A program made the position numbers and the translations under genes. A stretch of 64,000 nucleotides of DNA from Oscheius onirici (lineage: Eukaryota; Nematoda; Chromadorea; Rhabditida; Rhabditidae): assembly GCA_932521025.1 (NCBI GenBank), contig OW051472.1, forward strand, positions 2,976,001 to 3,040,000. Reading direction: 5' to 3'. Each line of letters opens with the position of its first letter. The stretch's first letter is position 1. The notes below the pieces were generated by a model, which saw only the letters and a list, made by a program, of their open reading frames with translations, was not told the DNA's origin and ran no database searches. Shown here one piece after another: positions 36,584 through 47,720 of this stretch.

Positions 36584-37157
36584 GGAGGACAAACCTATAA
36601 ATGTCTCATACACGACATAGTCCTTGTCCTTGCTATTTTTAACATCAAGTTGAAATTAAAACTTTGTGGGAAGCTTTGGTCAAAAGATCTTTCTACCAAT
36701 TGCTAGGAGACAACAATTCTGAGCAGAACTGGCAACAAACATTACACCTTTTGAAATTATTTGAATCATGCACGACAATCCAGTCCAGCATCAAATGAGA
36801 GGCCAGCTACTCACATTTTATGCGTTGATTCAGTCGATTTGTACCCCTCCTCTGTTCCTAGCTAGTGATGTAAGAGTTCAAAATGGACTATGTACTGACT
36901 AGACATTCCTATATTTAGCCATTTTATCCTCACATGTCTATCTCATTCTCTCTTATTCTCTCTCCTCAGACCCATCAATTTAAAACAATCTCTGAACTTG
37001 TCCCTCACACCTGTATCTGATGATTACCACCTCTTCAAAAAGAGAGTCATTTCACCTCGTGTGCACTCTCGAGTGGGAGTCTCACGTGCTGTCAGGACCG
37101 TCTTCTCCTCTTGTCCATCCTGAATTATGCCCTCTCAAAAATCAGTTGTTCAGGTAG

Positions 37158-40146
37158 ATGAACGAGGTATCGGAAGAGTCTCCCCTCAGCAATCCGCTCA
37201 TCCATTCGGCCTTTTTTCTCGCATACGTTGCCGTCTTTCTCGGAGCCACAATTGGTAAGGTTTTCTGCCTTTTTTAGCTCGAAAAGCCAGCTATTTTTGG
37301 CTGCTACTTTGCGCCGACACACCCTCGTATTCTCAGGCTTCTCGCCTTACCCGGCTGGGTCTTGTCACGCTTGAACTCTGAGCCGTCTAGGAACGCGATT
37401 CTAAAATGGCCGTCTCCAAATTCCAAGGTCAATGAGTCGTGTCGCGAGAGAATACTTCAAGTGATTTCACATGATTCTTGTGGAGTGAAAATCGTGTGTT
37501 TTTTTGTAGTCAAAGGGGTTCGCAAATCGTAATTCTGCAGGAAATATCGTCATCTTGATCGTCTTTGTCTCTCAGCGACGAACACGTTCCGTGACGAACT
37601 TCTTCCTAGCGAATCTGACAGTAGCCGACCTGCTAGTCGGATTACTCTGTGTCATTCAAAACGGAGCTCAGTTTGTTCTCTTCGGTAAGATTTTTATTTA
37701 TTTTGCGTTAAAAAACCTTCAGAACATGGAAGTTGGCCGTTCGGGAGCTTCCTCTGCTACACTTACATCTACACTCTCCACATGTTACCCAATGTGTCGG
37801 CGGGAATCCTGGTAAATTCTTGTAAAAGGCAGTCCAACAGATATGATTTACAGGTCCTAGTCTCTGTCGAGAGACTGGTAGCAGTCTACAGGCCGTTGAA
37901 GGTTAGAAGATACTTTCGTAGGAAAGTACTGGTCAGTGGAGCGGCGTTTGTCTGGATCTGTGAGTTTCTTTAACGTTTTAACAAGAGAAATGTTTGAAGA
38001 AGTGAATGTCTCGAACTGTGGGGATTGAAGTAAATAGTCGAGTTCTTTAGAAAGAACACTCTACTTCAACATAATTTATTCTGACGAAGAGGAATAAAAT
38101 GCGGGCATTAGACTCTGTTTACATACTCGTTGGAATCTGGTCAAATTCCTTTCAATACAAACTTCGGGAACTGGTCAGAACAAAACAGTTCGACCGTGTT
38201 CTCAAGAATTAGTCCAGTATGTACAGTCCTTCAGTAGTTTCAATTCAATTTATTACGATTTCAACGAATTCACGTGTCGCAAGTTTAAACTGATCTCATT
38301 GACGCGGATCCTCTCTTGCCAATCTCGACCAATTCTGTCCTATTTCGCTGGTGAAGCAGTCACTCCACCGTGGCTTCGGTCGTCCAATAGGCCTGACAGC
38401 TCTCCATGGCCTCCATTCTAGCACTCGTCTAGTCCACGTATCTTTTTGAGCCACTTTTCTAGCGAAGTCCCATTTTCTTCTAGCCCATTTCTCTCTTATA
38501 TCTGTCACTTTCGTCCTCTCCATTAGCCAGTCGTTCGTTCTCCTATGAAGTAAAGTTACTCCTAAGAATCTTCTCAGCATCTTCCTCTGTGCGACCTTCA
38601 GTAGTTTACCAGAAAATAAACGAAATAAAATTGTGGCACAGGTTCATAGATTATCTTGTTATCAACATACTGAAATTCATAAAAGAATCATAAAATTCTC
38701 GAAAGCAATCTACCCCCGAAACTTCCAACCCCTCTACCTCCCCAATGACGCGCCTTCCCCTCTAGTGATGTTCTGCACTCTGGTAGATTCCGATTTTCTC
38801 TACAACTTTTCAAAACATTCTATGGCAGAAAAACGACGTTTTCCTGTTGAAAACAGCGAGAAACGGGTCTTGACCTTGTTTAGAAGAGCGCATTGTATTG
38901 TACTCCCCAATCAAAACAGCGAGCGCATATGCCCCATTAGCTCAGTCGGTTAGAGCATTGTACTTATACGTTCGAGTGATGCAAAGGTCGGCAGTTCGAT
39001 CCTGCCATGGGGCAGAAGTCTTTTGTCTTTTTTGACAATTCATTGAAACTGTTTTGTTTTTGTCTGGAGTCATTTTGAATCAATATGCTTTTCAGGCAGC
39101 GCCCTGATGAACATCCCGTACTTTTTCGCCTCTCAACACATGCAGTTCAACGATGGTCAGGAGACTTTTTCGGTAAGTTCTAACTATCAAAATGTAGTGG
39201 AATTTTTTCTCTGAAGGTCTCTAAAACTTGACGTATTCTAATGTGATCTTCCAAGTTTCTGAATCTTGGATAACGTTTTATTCCATGACCTTCACTGTAC
39301 CTTTCAGAGCATATAAAAGTTGAAAAGGCATGTCGGGAAAAAATACCCTTAGGAGAACTGTGTATTTCATCACTAAGAGGATCAAAAAGCACAGCCTAAC
39401 TTATTTCCAGATGTGTTCCCGAAGACATATCGAGTTCCGAGGCGTGAATGTCTTGAAACTCGTCACAATCGTCAACTTTGCCGTCTGGTATGCGGCTCCT
39501 CTTCTGACCCTTCTCTTCATCTATGCAGCCATCGGATTGGTTGTTAGTCGAGCAGCAGACATAAGTAATTCAGCCAGAAATAAGCTCCTTTCTAATGGCA
39601 GCAATCACAGCAAAATTGGTACTTTCCACTCTGCTTTCTCTTCCAAAACAATCAAATTTTAGGCTGTAGAACGGACTCCTCTACTGGAGGAGTTTCGATA
39701 GAGAAGAGGCGGAAAGTTGGGAGACTTTCCTTGGGAATTGTAAGCTCCTTCGCTTTGTGCTCTCTTCCTCGATACGTCTATTTGATGTGGACTGTTTGGA
39801 GGGATCCTACAGGTAAAACAACAAATGAAAAAGTGCAACTTTCAGCTCCTCGCTGTATAAACTGTCTGCAAAGTGTGCTACAACCGATAAGCTTCCTGCT
39901 GTTGTTCCTCAACTCGGCGTTGAATCCGTTCCTCTACGCTTTCTTGTCGATACGATTCAGACAATGTATAAAGGACACATTTCAGTGCACAGTGAAGGTA
40001 GGCCAAAAGAAAGAAAAGGTAAACCAAACTTTCAGAAAAGAGACGCAACCTTTGAGTTACGATCACAACAAGCGGGTCAAATTCGACGACAGCAAGCCAT
40101 GTCAGAAGGCGATACGGCTTACGACACGGATGTAAGATTCCAATGA
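37158..40146 (+). CDS. Rhodopsin-class (class A) GPCR, probably a peptide receptor
   Basis: Nine exons: 37158-37254, 37541-37684, 37723-37811, 37854-37959, 39096-39172, 39411-39618, 39663-39812, 39846-39997 and 40036-40146; 377 residues in phase. Helix 1 has GNIVILIV, helix 2 has LANLTVADLLVG (the sodium-site Asp), the first extracellular part has SWPFG before the conserved Cys, helix 3 ends SVERLVAVYRP (the DRY position is ERL) and helix 7 has NSALNPFLYA (NPxxY). Helix 6 lies in exon 7 (LSLGIVSSFALCSLPRYVYL) and lacks the usual CWxP. The overall look is of a neuropeptide-type receptor; the ligand cannot be read. CAG sits 5 nt before the ATG, a possible trans-splice site. The 1136-nt intron 37960-39095 carries a tRNA-Ile and a LINE fragment. 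Confidence 0.88.
38296..38600 (-). mobile_element. 3' fragment of a LINE (RTE/Jockey-like) reverse-transcriptase polyprotein
   Basis: The reverse strand encodes VAQRKMLRRFLGVTLLHRR, TKVTDIREKWARRKWDFARK and RVLEWRPWRAVRPIGRPKPR then W-S-D. This is the well-known C-terminal block of non-LTR retrotransposon polyproteins that follows the RT domain. Only this end is present, as usual for 5'-truncated insertions. It lies antisense in a GPCR intron, so it need not disturb splicing. It stays open for about 95 codons, so it is not old. Confidence 0.85.
38931..39014 (+). tRNA. tRNA-Ile (anticodon TAT) with a 10-nt intron
   Basis: The acceptor stem GCCCCAT pairs with ATGGGGC, discriminator A. The A box is TTAGCTCAGTCGG; the B box GTTCGATCC is in the T-arm. 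The anticodon stem TTGTA pairs with TGCAA, the loop reads CT-TAT-A, and about 10 nt (38969-38978) interrupt it one base after the anticodon, the standard intron site. Nuclear tRNA-Ile-TAT genes are commonly intron-bearing, which supports the identity. It lies sense within a GPCR intron. Confidence 0.94.
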
Positions 40147-40352
40147 AGAAAGCAAGAATGAAATACAGCACACGGATGATCTCCTTCCATTTGCATTTAT
40201 GATGAATGAAGCTATTTTGTCCTAAACAGGCACACTACGAGTTAAACTCATGTCGAGAAGACCGCAAGTTGCCTACTTTGAAAACTACAGAAAGGTCTGC
40301 TACAAAATGTGTATTAACTTATAACAGAAACAATTTATCAGTAAACACCAAC

Positions 40353-41118
40353 TTAGATGGGGTTAGAAACCCATTTGGAGAGAGGTCCGTGCTCTCTGAC
40401 CAGCTTGACGTTGACTCCGTCGTATTGAAGACGTCCTTCGGCGCGCATACGATCGTAGTCGGCACGAGCGTAACGGGTGAATCCGTGCTTCTTGGAAACA
40501 ACGATGAGCTGACGTCCGGGGAACTTGAACTTGGCACGACGGAAGGCCTCAATGGCGTGATTTACGTTCTGAAAATGATGAATAAGCAAGGCTTGGAAAT
40601 GTTTAGTCACGATACTTCAGCAAAGGGAAAGACATAAGAAACTCACGTTGTCCTTGATTCTCATGGAGAAGAGAATGTCGCCGATGTCGACACGGGCCAC
40701 GAGACCTTGGGGCTTTCCGTAGGCTCCACGCATACCAGTTTGGAGACGATCGGCTCCGGCACACGAAAGCATTTTGTTGATACGGGTGACGTGGAAGGGA
40801 TGCTTGCGGACGCGAAGATGGAAACTGTCCTGCAAGAGAACGATAAACTCGGCAGAGAAGCTAGCAACAAACCTTTCCGCAGTTCTTGACCATGTACTTG
40901 TTGGCACAGATACGAGCGGCCTCGAGAGCTTCAGATGAAAGATGCTCACGCTCGTTGGACATCATGTGGACGCAGGCGGGGAACTCATCGACACCGGCTC
41001 TCTTCTTTCCGAGATCGTAGATTCTGATCTTGGGATCGGGGACTCCTCTACAGAAACGAGACTTGGGGTAAGGCTTGTTTTTGATGTAACGGTAACATCT
41101 GGCCGGACGGCGACCCAT
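40353..41118 (-). CDS. rpl-10: 60S ribosomal protein L10 (uL16)
   Basis: Three exons: 41118-40873, 40829-40647 and 40568-40353; 214 residues, the standard length for the family. It begins [20 protein letters not shown] and shows the conserved [17 protein letters not shown], the loop [20 protein letters not shown] that reaches towards the peptidyl-transferase centre, and [15 protein letters not shown] sequence (here [11 protein letters not shown]). It is a large-subunit component joining late in cytoplasmic maturation. CTTTTTCAG lies 5 nt before the ATG, a likely trans-splice acceptor. Introns are short (44 and 78 nt). GC-rich, strongly biased codon use fits high expression. The symbol follows nematode naming. 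Confidence 0.97.
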
Positions 41119-41827
41119 GTTTTCTGAAAAAGAACATACTTGAGATAAAAGTGGGAAGAAGAGCAGAAAGAAGCGTAAAGTTTGTAGTCAAGACAAATGA
41201 CAATTCGACTGCGGAAAGGATGACAATTCACTCGTGCACTTCATTGGATGACAAACAAGAGGTTTCGAAACGGTAGAGCCTATTATTTTCGAAGATACTT
41301 TGTATTTTCGTACTCAATTTCAGCAGGAGCCAAAGAAACGAGCATGCAAAAGGCAAAAATGACGTGCTTGCAAAACGTTTCGAAGTAGAGAAAAAAAAAC
41401 ATTTTTTTTTCATTTTTTTGCGGACAAAGCACTGTAAAACGGAGATAACAATTTACCTAGCAAAGATTTTTTATTTTGATGCAAAAAGTATAGAAAATTT
41501 GGGGAAATGCAGAAGGAAATCAAGGGAGAAACAGGTTTAGGCCAAAATGTGAAGAGCTACGACCGCTCTCCCAGATTACGGTAGGCAAATTGATCGGCAG
41601 GCAATTCGTGACGGAACCCAAGTCAACCCTTTTGGCGGCAGTCTAATGTTTTCCTTTTCTTCTCCAGATCTCGTGGGGGTTTTCTTGCAGTTTTCACTTC
41701 TTTTTGTTCAGTTTTTCAACACAGACTCTGCAGAATCGAGTGAGACATTTTGGAAGCAAAACAAATAGAAAAGCAACGAAAAACGACCAGTTTTATTGAA
41801 ATTTTCGTCGTTCTGTAGTTCCTCTTC
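41119..41827. other. Intergenic region between rpl-10 and bestrophin
   Basis: It serves as rpl-10 promoter and bestrophin 3' region. AT-rich with an A-run near 41390-41420. A CCTAG-type motif and a short GC-richer patch near 41560-41700 are present but form no recognised element. No gene seen. Confidence 0.4.
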
Positions 41828-43195
41828 TTATTCTGCGGAAGACTTTGCCTTTCTTCGACGACGACGCAAGATCTTCTCGTTCTGGACGGTGATCGTCTTC
41901 TCCGGCATGCTGAAAACATTGAGTTTGACTTGGAAAATAAAAATATGCTTACTTTGTGATAGCCGTGATGGCCGAGGCGACAGTGTGCGAGAGGTAGTTA
42001 GAGAGTCGCTGATCATTTCTCTGTACCGGAATTGTCGTCATCGGTGTGTCCATGTAGGCGTTAATGGCTTTGTAGTGTCGACCGAGGTAGTATTCCAGCT
42101 CGAAGTCGTCGTCATCCTTCCCGAACGGATTTAAGACGATTCCCATGCACTTGAGCCAGCCGACGTAGAGAACAATCTTGGCCAGAGTGAAGAGCATTGT
42201 CACCGTCACACCCGTCCATATGGCCGCCGTCTCAGTTTCTTTTCTGATCGGCTCCGAAGCCAAGAAGACGTTGTGAAGGACGGCCGCATAGCACATGATG
42301 ACATTCAGCTGGAAGATGGCCACCGGAATCGGAATCCAGTCGAATCCCATCAGATCGCCGAGCATTCCACGCACTCGGACGACCTCGGTGGTAAAGTTCA
42401 TGAACTGATGTTCCGACATCACAGTCTGCTTGGCTGGTCCCTTCTCGGACGGCTCTCTGAAGTAAATTTGGACTTTCAAACCGAGGAAAAAACCTGGAAG
42501 TGGAAACGTAGAACTTTTTGACGTTTGTAATGATCCAGATCAGCGGAATCCAGTAGGCACACATCTCAGCACGGATTCCACTCGTCTTCAGATACTTGAC
42601 GTCTTCCTCGGTCAGCAGACCCTTCTCCTGCATAACCTCGTAGTCCGGATAAAGCCGTCTAATCGGCATGGAGATGTCTCTCATCAGGAGCACGTAGGAC
42701 AGATTCAGATAGCGTTTGACGTTTTTCCGTAGGAGGGCAGCCTTGCCGGGAGGGAGAGCTGCGTCGTTGAAGAAACTGTTGAACATTTGGCAGAAGTTGT
42801 CGGGCCAGATCAAAAGACGGTACTGGTCAAGCCAACGGGTCAGGACGAGGGAAGTCGTGAAGCCGATCAGCATCGTGGTCAACTCCTGAAGAGTAGTGAC
42901 AGTGACAGGGAAAAGAAGACTGACTTACATCCAGACTGTATCCCATGATCAATTTGTCCATAAATTGATCCGTTCCTTTTTTGAGAGATTCGCTGCCGGA
43001 ACCGGCATAGAAGACCATCCACATGAGAGTCAGAATCATCCAGCACAGGACCTCCGGCCAGGTAGCCTTCCAGACAGATCCTTTCCAGCGGAAGAGGAGA
43101 CGCATGAACTTGCTGACTGAATAACTTCCGTTGTTTAGAGAAGGAAAAAACTTACAGGAGGCTGTAGCAGCAGTGCCAGAATACTGGACAGTCAT
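41828..43195 (-). CDS. Bestrophin-family chloride channel, divergent
   Basis: Five exons: 43195-43156, 43116-42929, 42885-42494, 42456-41953 and 41909-41828; 401 residues in phase. Bestrophins are pentameric, calcium-gated anion channels. Conserved landmarks are the N-terminal RWKGSVWKATWPEVLCWMIL segment (family: RWKGSIYK), FTTSLVLTRWLDQYRLLIWPD, RYLNLSYVLLMRDIS, EKGLLTEEDVKYL and FDWIPIPVAIFQLN (family: YDWISVPLVYTQ). The NPFG(K/E)DDDDFE acidic cluster of the calcium clasp is present as NPFGKDDDDFELEYYL. The C-terminus is short and basic (LRRRRRKAKSSAE). Introns are 37-43 nt. The third intron could alternatively start at 42514, shortening the protein by seven residues. Confidence 0.93.
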
Positions 43196-43401
43196 CCTTT
43201 AGAAGACTTGTTTGGAAGAGTGTTTGATTTAATTACTTTTTTGAAAATAGCTTTTATTTTGAAAACTTTACTTTTATGTCTTCGCTTTCAAACTTCCAAT
43301 TGAGTTGAGCAGAGGACAATTACGTCATTCAATTCGACTTGACTCGCACCCGTACAGTCACTTCATCCCGTCCGCATGACCTAACCAGTCGCCCCTCTGT
43401 C

Positions 43402-43525
43402 GTACCTCTGGTCCTCTTGTATTCAATCGAGAAAATCTTTCGCCTTTTACTAAAGATTTCCGTGCAAGTGGACGCTTATGAGTAAAAATCAATTTTTGGA
43501 ATCCCCTCGAAAGAGCGGGACACAA
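43402..43525 (+). repeat. Interspersed repeat copy, about 124 bp
   Basis: Near-identical to 29081-29204 over its full length, same boundaries (TACCTCTGGTCC ... GCGGGACACAA). Third full copy in the window. Confidence 0.88.
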
Positions 43526-43639
43526 ACACTTGGAACTCTAGTTCTCTGAGCTTACAAAAGTTCAAGCGAGTTCTGTTCTTCTAACAAATCTTATCAAAAC
43601 GCGGAATTCTACTTCTTTCTCATATTTCTGAGCCTTTCA

Positions 43640-44915
43640 AGGTCTACTCTCTTCGTTCCTAGTTACAGTAGTTCCACCTCTAGACAGAGCTCGTCGACCA
43701 GTCTCATTGGGTCGCAAAGGAGAGAACAAAAACAGAAATTTTTGTTATCTAAATTTGCAAGCTAAAACTCTCGATCGGCTGCATTTTATTAATTACGTCC
43801 CATTGAAACGATGTTTCATTCTAACAAAATCCAGTAATAGTTAGAAATTCAGGGTCAAAGAGAGTTTTCCCTTGACTAAAGGTCTGGCAACTGCTGCTAA
43901 GGTACCGTAGTACATGTTCTAGACACCGCAAGAATCCAGTTCCCTCTGGATTCTTGCAACGAACACTCCCGTTTTGAAACTCGATTCCTTTCCAGTCAAT
44001 AGCTCTGTCAGTATCGCTCTTATGTCGCTATAATGTTTATCACATGACTGCCAGCAGTTGTTATGCCAGAGCTGAACAGAACAACAGCGACATATAATGA
44101 GGGGATGGAACAGAAATCAGCTATAGTTTGTTCAACGAGCACTGAAAAAATGTACACCTTCAGAACTTTCATTATCGTGTAAACATCGAGCAAACATTGA
44201 ATAGTCAGCGAAAGTTACGTAGCCCAGTCCAAATTTCAGATCAAATTCAAACTTCGTCTCTCATTTACTACTGCACGTTCATCATCTAAACATTTCTCTA
44301 TGTTCTTAGTTACAGTATTTCCACATCTAGCCAGAGTACCAGTATAAATGGGTCTAAATGGGTATAACTTGTCAACAGTTTCGTCTAAATTTGTCAGCTG
44401 AAACACTCAATCCGATGCATTCTATTAATCACGTCCCATTGAAACGATCTTTCATTCTAATAAAAACCAGTAACAGCTAGAAATTCAGGGTCAAAGAGCG
44501 TTTTCCCCTTGACTAAAGGTCTGCCAGCCGCTTAAGCTACCGTAGTACATGTTCTAGACAAAGCGCGGCAATCTGTCTAGGTAGGGCAAGGGGAGAAGAC
44601 GCGAGTAAAACAAACAAGAAAAAACGGATACAGATTATTCTCGGGAGATTTCGACTTTCTCAAGTTTCATGAACAGCATATCGTGTTCCTCCGAACGTTT
44701 TTTTCTGAAAAAGTCGTTCCTCGCTGGGAACCAGTTCCCTCCTTTTCTCGTTTGATATCCCAGGTAGTCTTCTCCCGTTTCGAAAATTGCCTGATCAATA
44801 GTTTCGTTCCTCTCCTCCAGTGTTTATCACACGACTGCCAGCAGGGTATGAAAACAGAGCTGTGCAAATGAACAGAACAATCGTGACAGATCAAATGAGG
44901 GGGTGGAAGCGATGA
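43640..44915. repeat. Direct duplication of about 0.6 kb
   Basis: Blocks at about 43655-43925 recur at about 44310-44560 (shared: TTAGTTACAGTA, ACGTCCCATTGAAACGAT, GAAATTCAGGGTCAAAGAG, CCGTAGTACATGTTCTAGAC). The block near 44034 (TTTATCACATGACTGCCAGCAG) recurs near 44821. Order is kept, so this is a tandem direct duplication with indels. Confidence 0.8.
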
Positions 44916-45791
44916 TTACAAAATTTTTCTCATCTAAACTTTCATTCGCTGCCCAAAATCTTAGTTACTGCTTCATATCTCCTGCTAGCATCTTTTGGGT
45001 AGAAAATCTCGGCTGGCCATCAGAGTTTTTTGTTACTAAAAAACTGATTAATTGGTTTGTCTATTCCACCCCCGATAAACAGCTGCAAGTTCACAGAACA
45101 GAGGAGGACAATTGTCTGGAAGAGTGAGTAATCTTCCTTCAACTTTTCGTCAAAATGCACATTCGAAAAGAGACCACGTCATGTTTCGAAACCCTTTTCG
45201 AATATCCATTCGAAACAAGGAGTATAAAGGCTCCTCCCAAAGCCAAACTCACACTTCTCTCTCCTGACTACGTCTATTCGAAAACTTTGTTCTCTCACAT
45301 TAATTTCCCTGATCATCCTTCAGAATCTGTGAGTCTTTCTTCTCTTAATACTCCGTTTTCTAACATTTGTCTCTTACTACAAAAACTGCTGAATCCATGA
45401 TCATACTCTAACATGTTTTGTCAACACTCTCACTATTTTCAGTCTCGACGCATTGAGATTATTACGTATTTCCAGAATTACTTGGAAAACAAACTTTAAA
45501 TCTTCCAATGCTTGCTTGCTATCCTTCAATTGTCGATCTTATCCTTACCAATTTCTCTCCATCCCACGTCATTCTGCCGTTCCAGCTTTTTCGCAATCGC
45601 TCCCATCAGTCCCGAGAACATTCCAGTCCCTTTTCGAAAAGACAGCAACCATCTGACCGACCGCTCGCGTCGCTCCGCAGCAGCCGACTCTTACCGTCTG
45701 CCGCCTCTCCCCGTCCTACACTCTTACCATTCGTCTCTTCCCGCTCCACACTATCTCTCTGCATCGTGTCGCCTCTTCACTCCCCTTCTGG

Positions 45792-45921
45792 TATATAAGC
45801 CAGGTCGGTAGGCGGACACCTCGCCAGACGCGCTCCTCTCCAGCCATGCCTCCTGTCGGTTCTCTCTTCCACCGTCACTGCCATCGCTCGAAAAAGGGTC
45901 CAATCTGGCTGGACCCTCGGT
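45792..45921 (+). promoter_or_regulatory. Candidate TATA promoter with a short first exon
   Basis: TATATAA at 45792-45798 follows a 350-bp pyrimidine-rich tract. An ATG at 45846 opens MPPVGSLFHRHCHRSKKG and reaches TGA at 45921, or a donor-like CCTCG|GTGAG at 45919/45920. A perfect 7-bp hairpin (GGGTCCA/TGGACCC) lies at the exon end. No downstream exon was found, so the gene, if any, is unknown. Confidence 0.3.
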
Positions 45922-46974
45922 GAGAAGTTCTTTTTTGACGCGAACAATTTAGCTACTTTTCACTCTTGACTCATATCTCTAAAGGCGGGGTAATTTGCTC
46001 TATCCGGATGTCTTGTGTCCTTACGCGAAATAGGGAATGGTTTGGTGGTTGTGGACTCTTCCTCTCACTCTGTCAGGACTCCTCTAGGATCTGTCAGTTT
46101 TGTCGACCCACTTTTAAAGTGCTCTCCTCTTCACCGAGATGACTCACCTTCCCGGTATTCCTCAATTCTATTAAGGTTAGTAGGACTGGCTCATTTTTAT
46201 GAGAACAGTCGAGAGCTTTCGTCCCTCTCCGCAGCCAGAATGCTTTCAGGTGTCACCATCGAAGTGAGCGAGAGTCTCTGATCCTGAAAGAAAAGAAAGC
46301 GCTTGTCCCCTTCACACTCTCTAAAGGTCTCGTTGGTTCTAATCGCAGAAAGAGGACTCAAGAATTTCTTTAATGCAGTTACGAGAGGGCTGCGCGAGAG
46401 ACTTCTCTAGATTCAGCTAATTTCTCCACAAAATCGTAATTTATATGCAATTTTATATGAAAAGAGAAGAAGAGTTTAAGTAAAACTGTAAAAAGAGGAA
46501 ATAAACTTGCATATAACCACTATACAGCTGTTTTTAATTGTTCATTCATGGCCATCGGTGCCCCGGAAAAAAGATGGCCTTGCGCCCACCATTTTTCAGC
46601 CAAATCCTCACTCTCTCAGCAAGGGACTACCGTATACCTCACACTCTCAAAGATCTCTCGACCTCTTTGACCTTGTTATTCGCTTCGAAATGTTGCACCG
46701 TTATCATTGTCTGTACATGGGTATTGTGTCTGGTTCTAACATCTGGTTGCTGTAACTGTAGTGAATATACTTGTGTTGATTGAAAATCAGGGTCATTCAA
46801 ACTTGGAAAAGTGCCTTATAGTGTCTAGAAATCCGCTCAATCTTTGCTCAAGCCTGTGAACTGTAGGAAAAGTACCAAAGATTTTCAAGCAACAAACCGA
46901 AAACCTGTCTCTTCAACGTGTTAATGTAAAGAAAAGGAAAAGTAAGCCGAAAGGAAATACAGGGAAAAATTACA

Positions 46975-47720
46975 GTAGTCTTCAAACGTGACTCGCTCTC
47001 AAACTCAAACCAACCCGAAGAAACAAACCCATGCTACTTTGAACCAAAAACTCAATAATAACCTGTAATTGACAAACCGTAACTTTTATGAAAAACCTAT
47101 ATTAGTCTTTCTGTGTCTGTACTTTCTCTCCTCTTTTCGAAGTACAGTAGTCCAAGTTCAAATCAAACTATGTCTCTTTCACATAACTTTCAAACTATAC
47201 AATCAAACATGACTAATTCTAAAATTAAATCCAAATAATAGTCACAAAACCTAACTCACAATAATTTTTTTATGCTCATATTGTGGCCTTCTTCTTTCCA
47301 TGGTACAGTAATTCCGTTTCAAACAAAACCTTCTTGACTCGTTCAAGCATTTCTAGAAAACTGATCTAAACTTTAACCAAAGTAAAGATGAAAGCCCCAG
47401 ATAGTTCTCAAACTTAACTTAAGCAAAGGTTGTAATCAGCTACTCGTAAACCTCAGAAAAATCCATAACCGCCTTTCCTTTTAAATACAGTGTCCAGTAT
47501 TAAAACAAAACGTTGTCGTGACTCATTCAAATCTTTGCTACTAGTTAAACTAGAAAACTGCTGTAAACTTAAACCAACCTGATCAAACAAACCCTATTGA
47601 ACTAAACTCAAACAAAAGTTGTGATAGAAACACATCAAACACTACAAAATCTCTGTGTGCCCGTACTGTGGTCTTCTTCCTTCTCCCTTTAATTTTGTCT
47701 TGACTGTTTGTCTCTCTTTT
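46975..47720. repeat. Degenerate tandem array, period about 190 bp
   Basis: About four diverged units, each with a pyrimidine block (TCTTCTTTCC or CTCCTCTTTTC), TACAGTA or TACAGTG, an AAAACAAA-type block, CTAGAAAACTG and an AACTTTAACC or AACTTAAACC block. It is clearest between 47280-47400 and 47475-47590. Confidence 0.5.

Larger units (their letters stand above)
28577..37157. other. 8.6-kb gene-poor region
   Basis: No protein-coding exon that I can support. It contains an interspersed repeat copy (29081-29204), a foldback element (29380-29803), a tRNA-Leu (32844-32925) and a CT microsatellite (36566-36583). The rest is unstructured, moderately AT-rich DNA. Missing 5' exons of the kinase gene could lie in the first few hundred bases. 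Confidence 0.45.

Noticed and set aside
42457..42514. An alternative 58-nt bestrophin intron (donor GTTCTACG at 42514)
   Set aside because: It keeps frame, but the 37-nt version (42457-42493) has a better donor (CCAG|GTTTTT) and the usual length; I note both.
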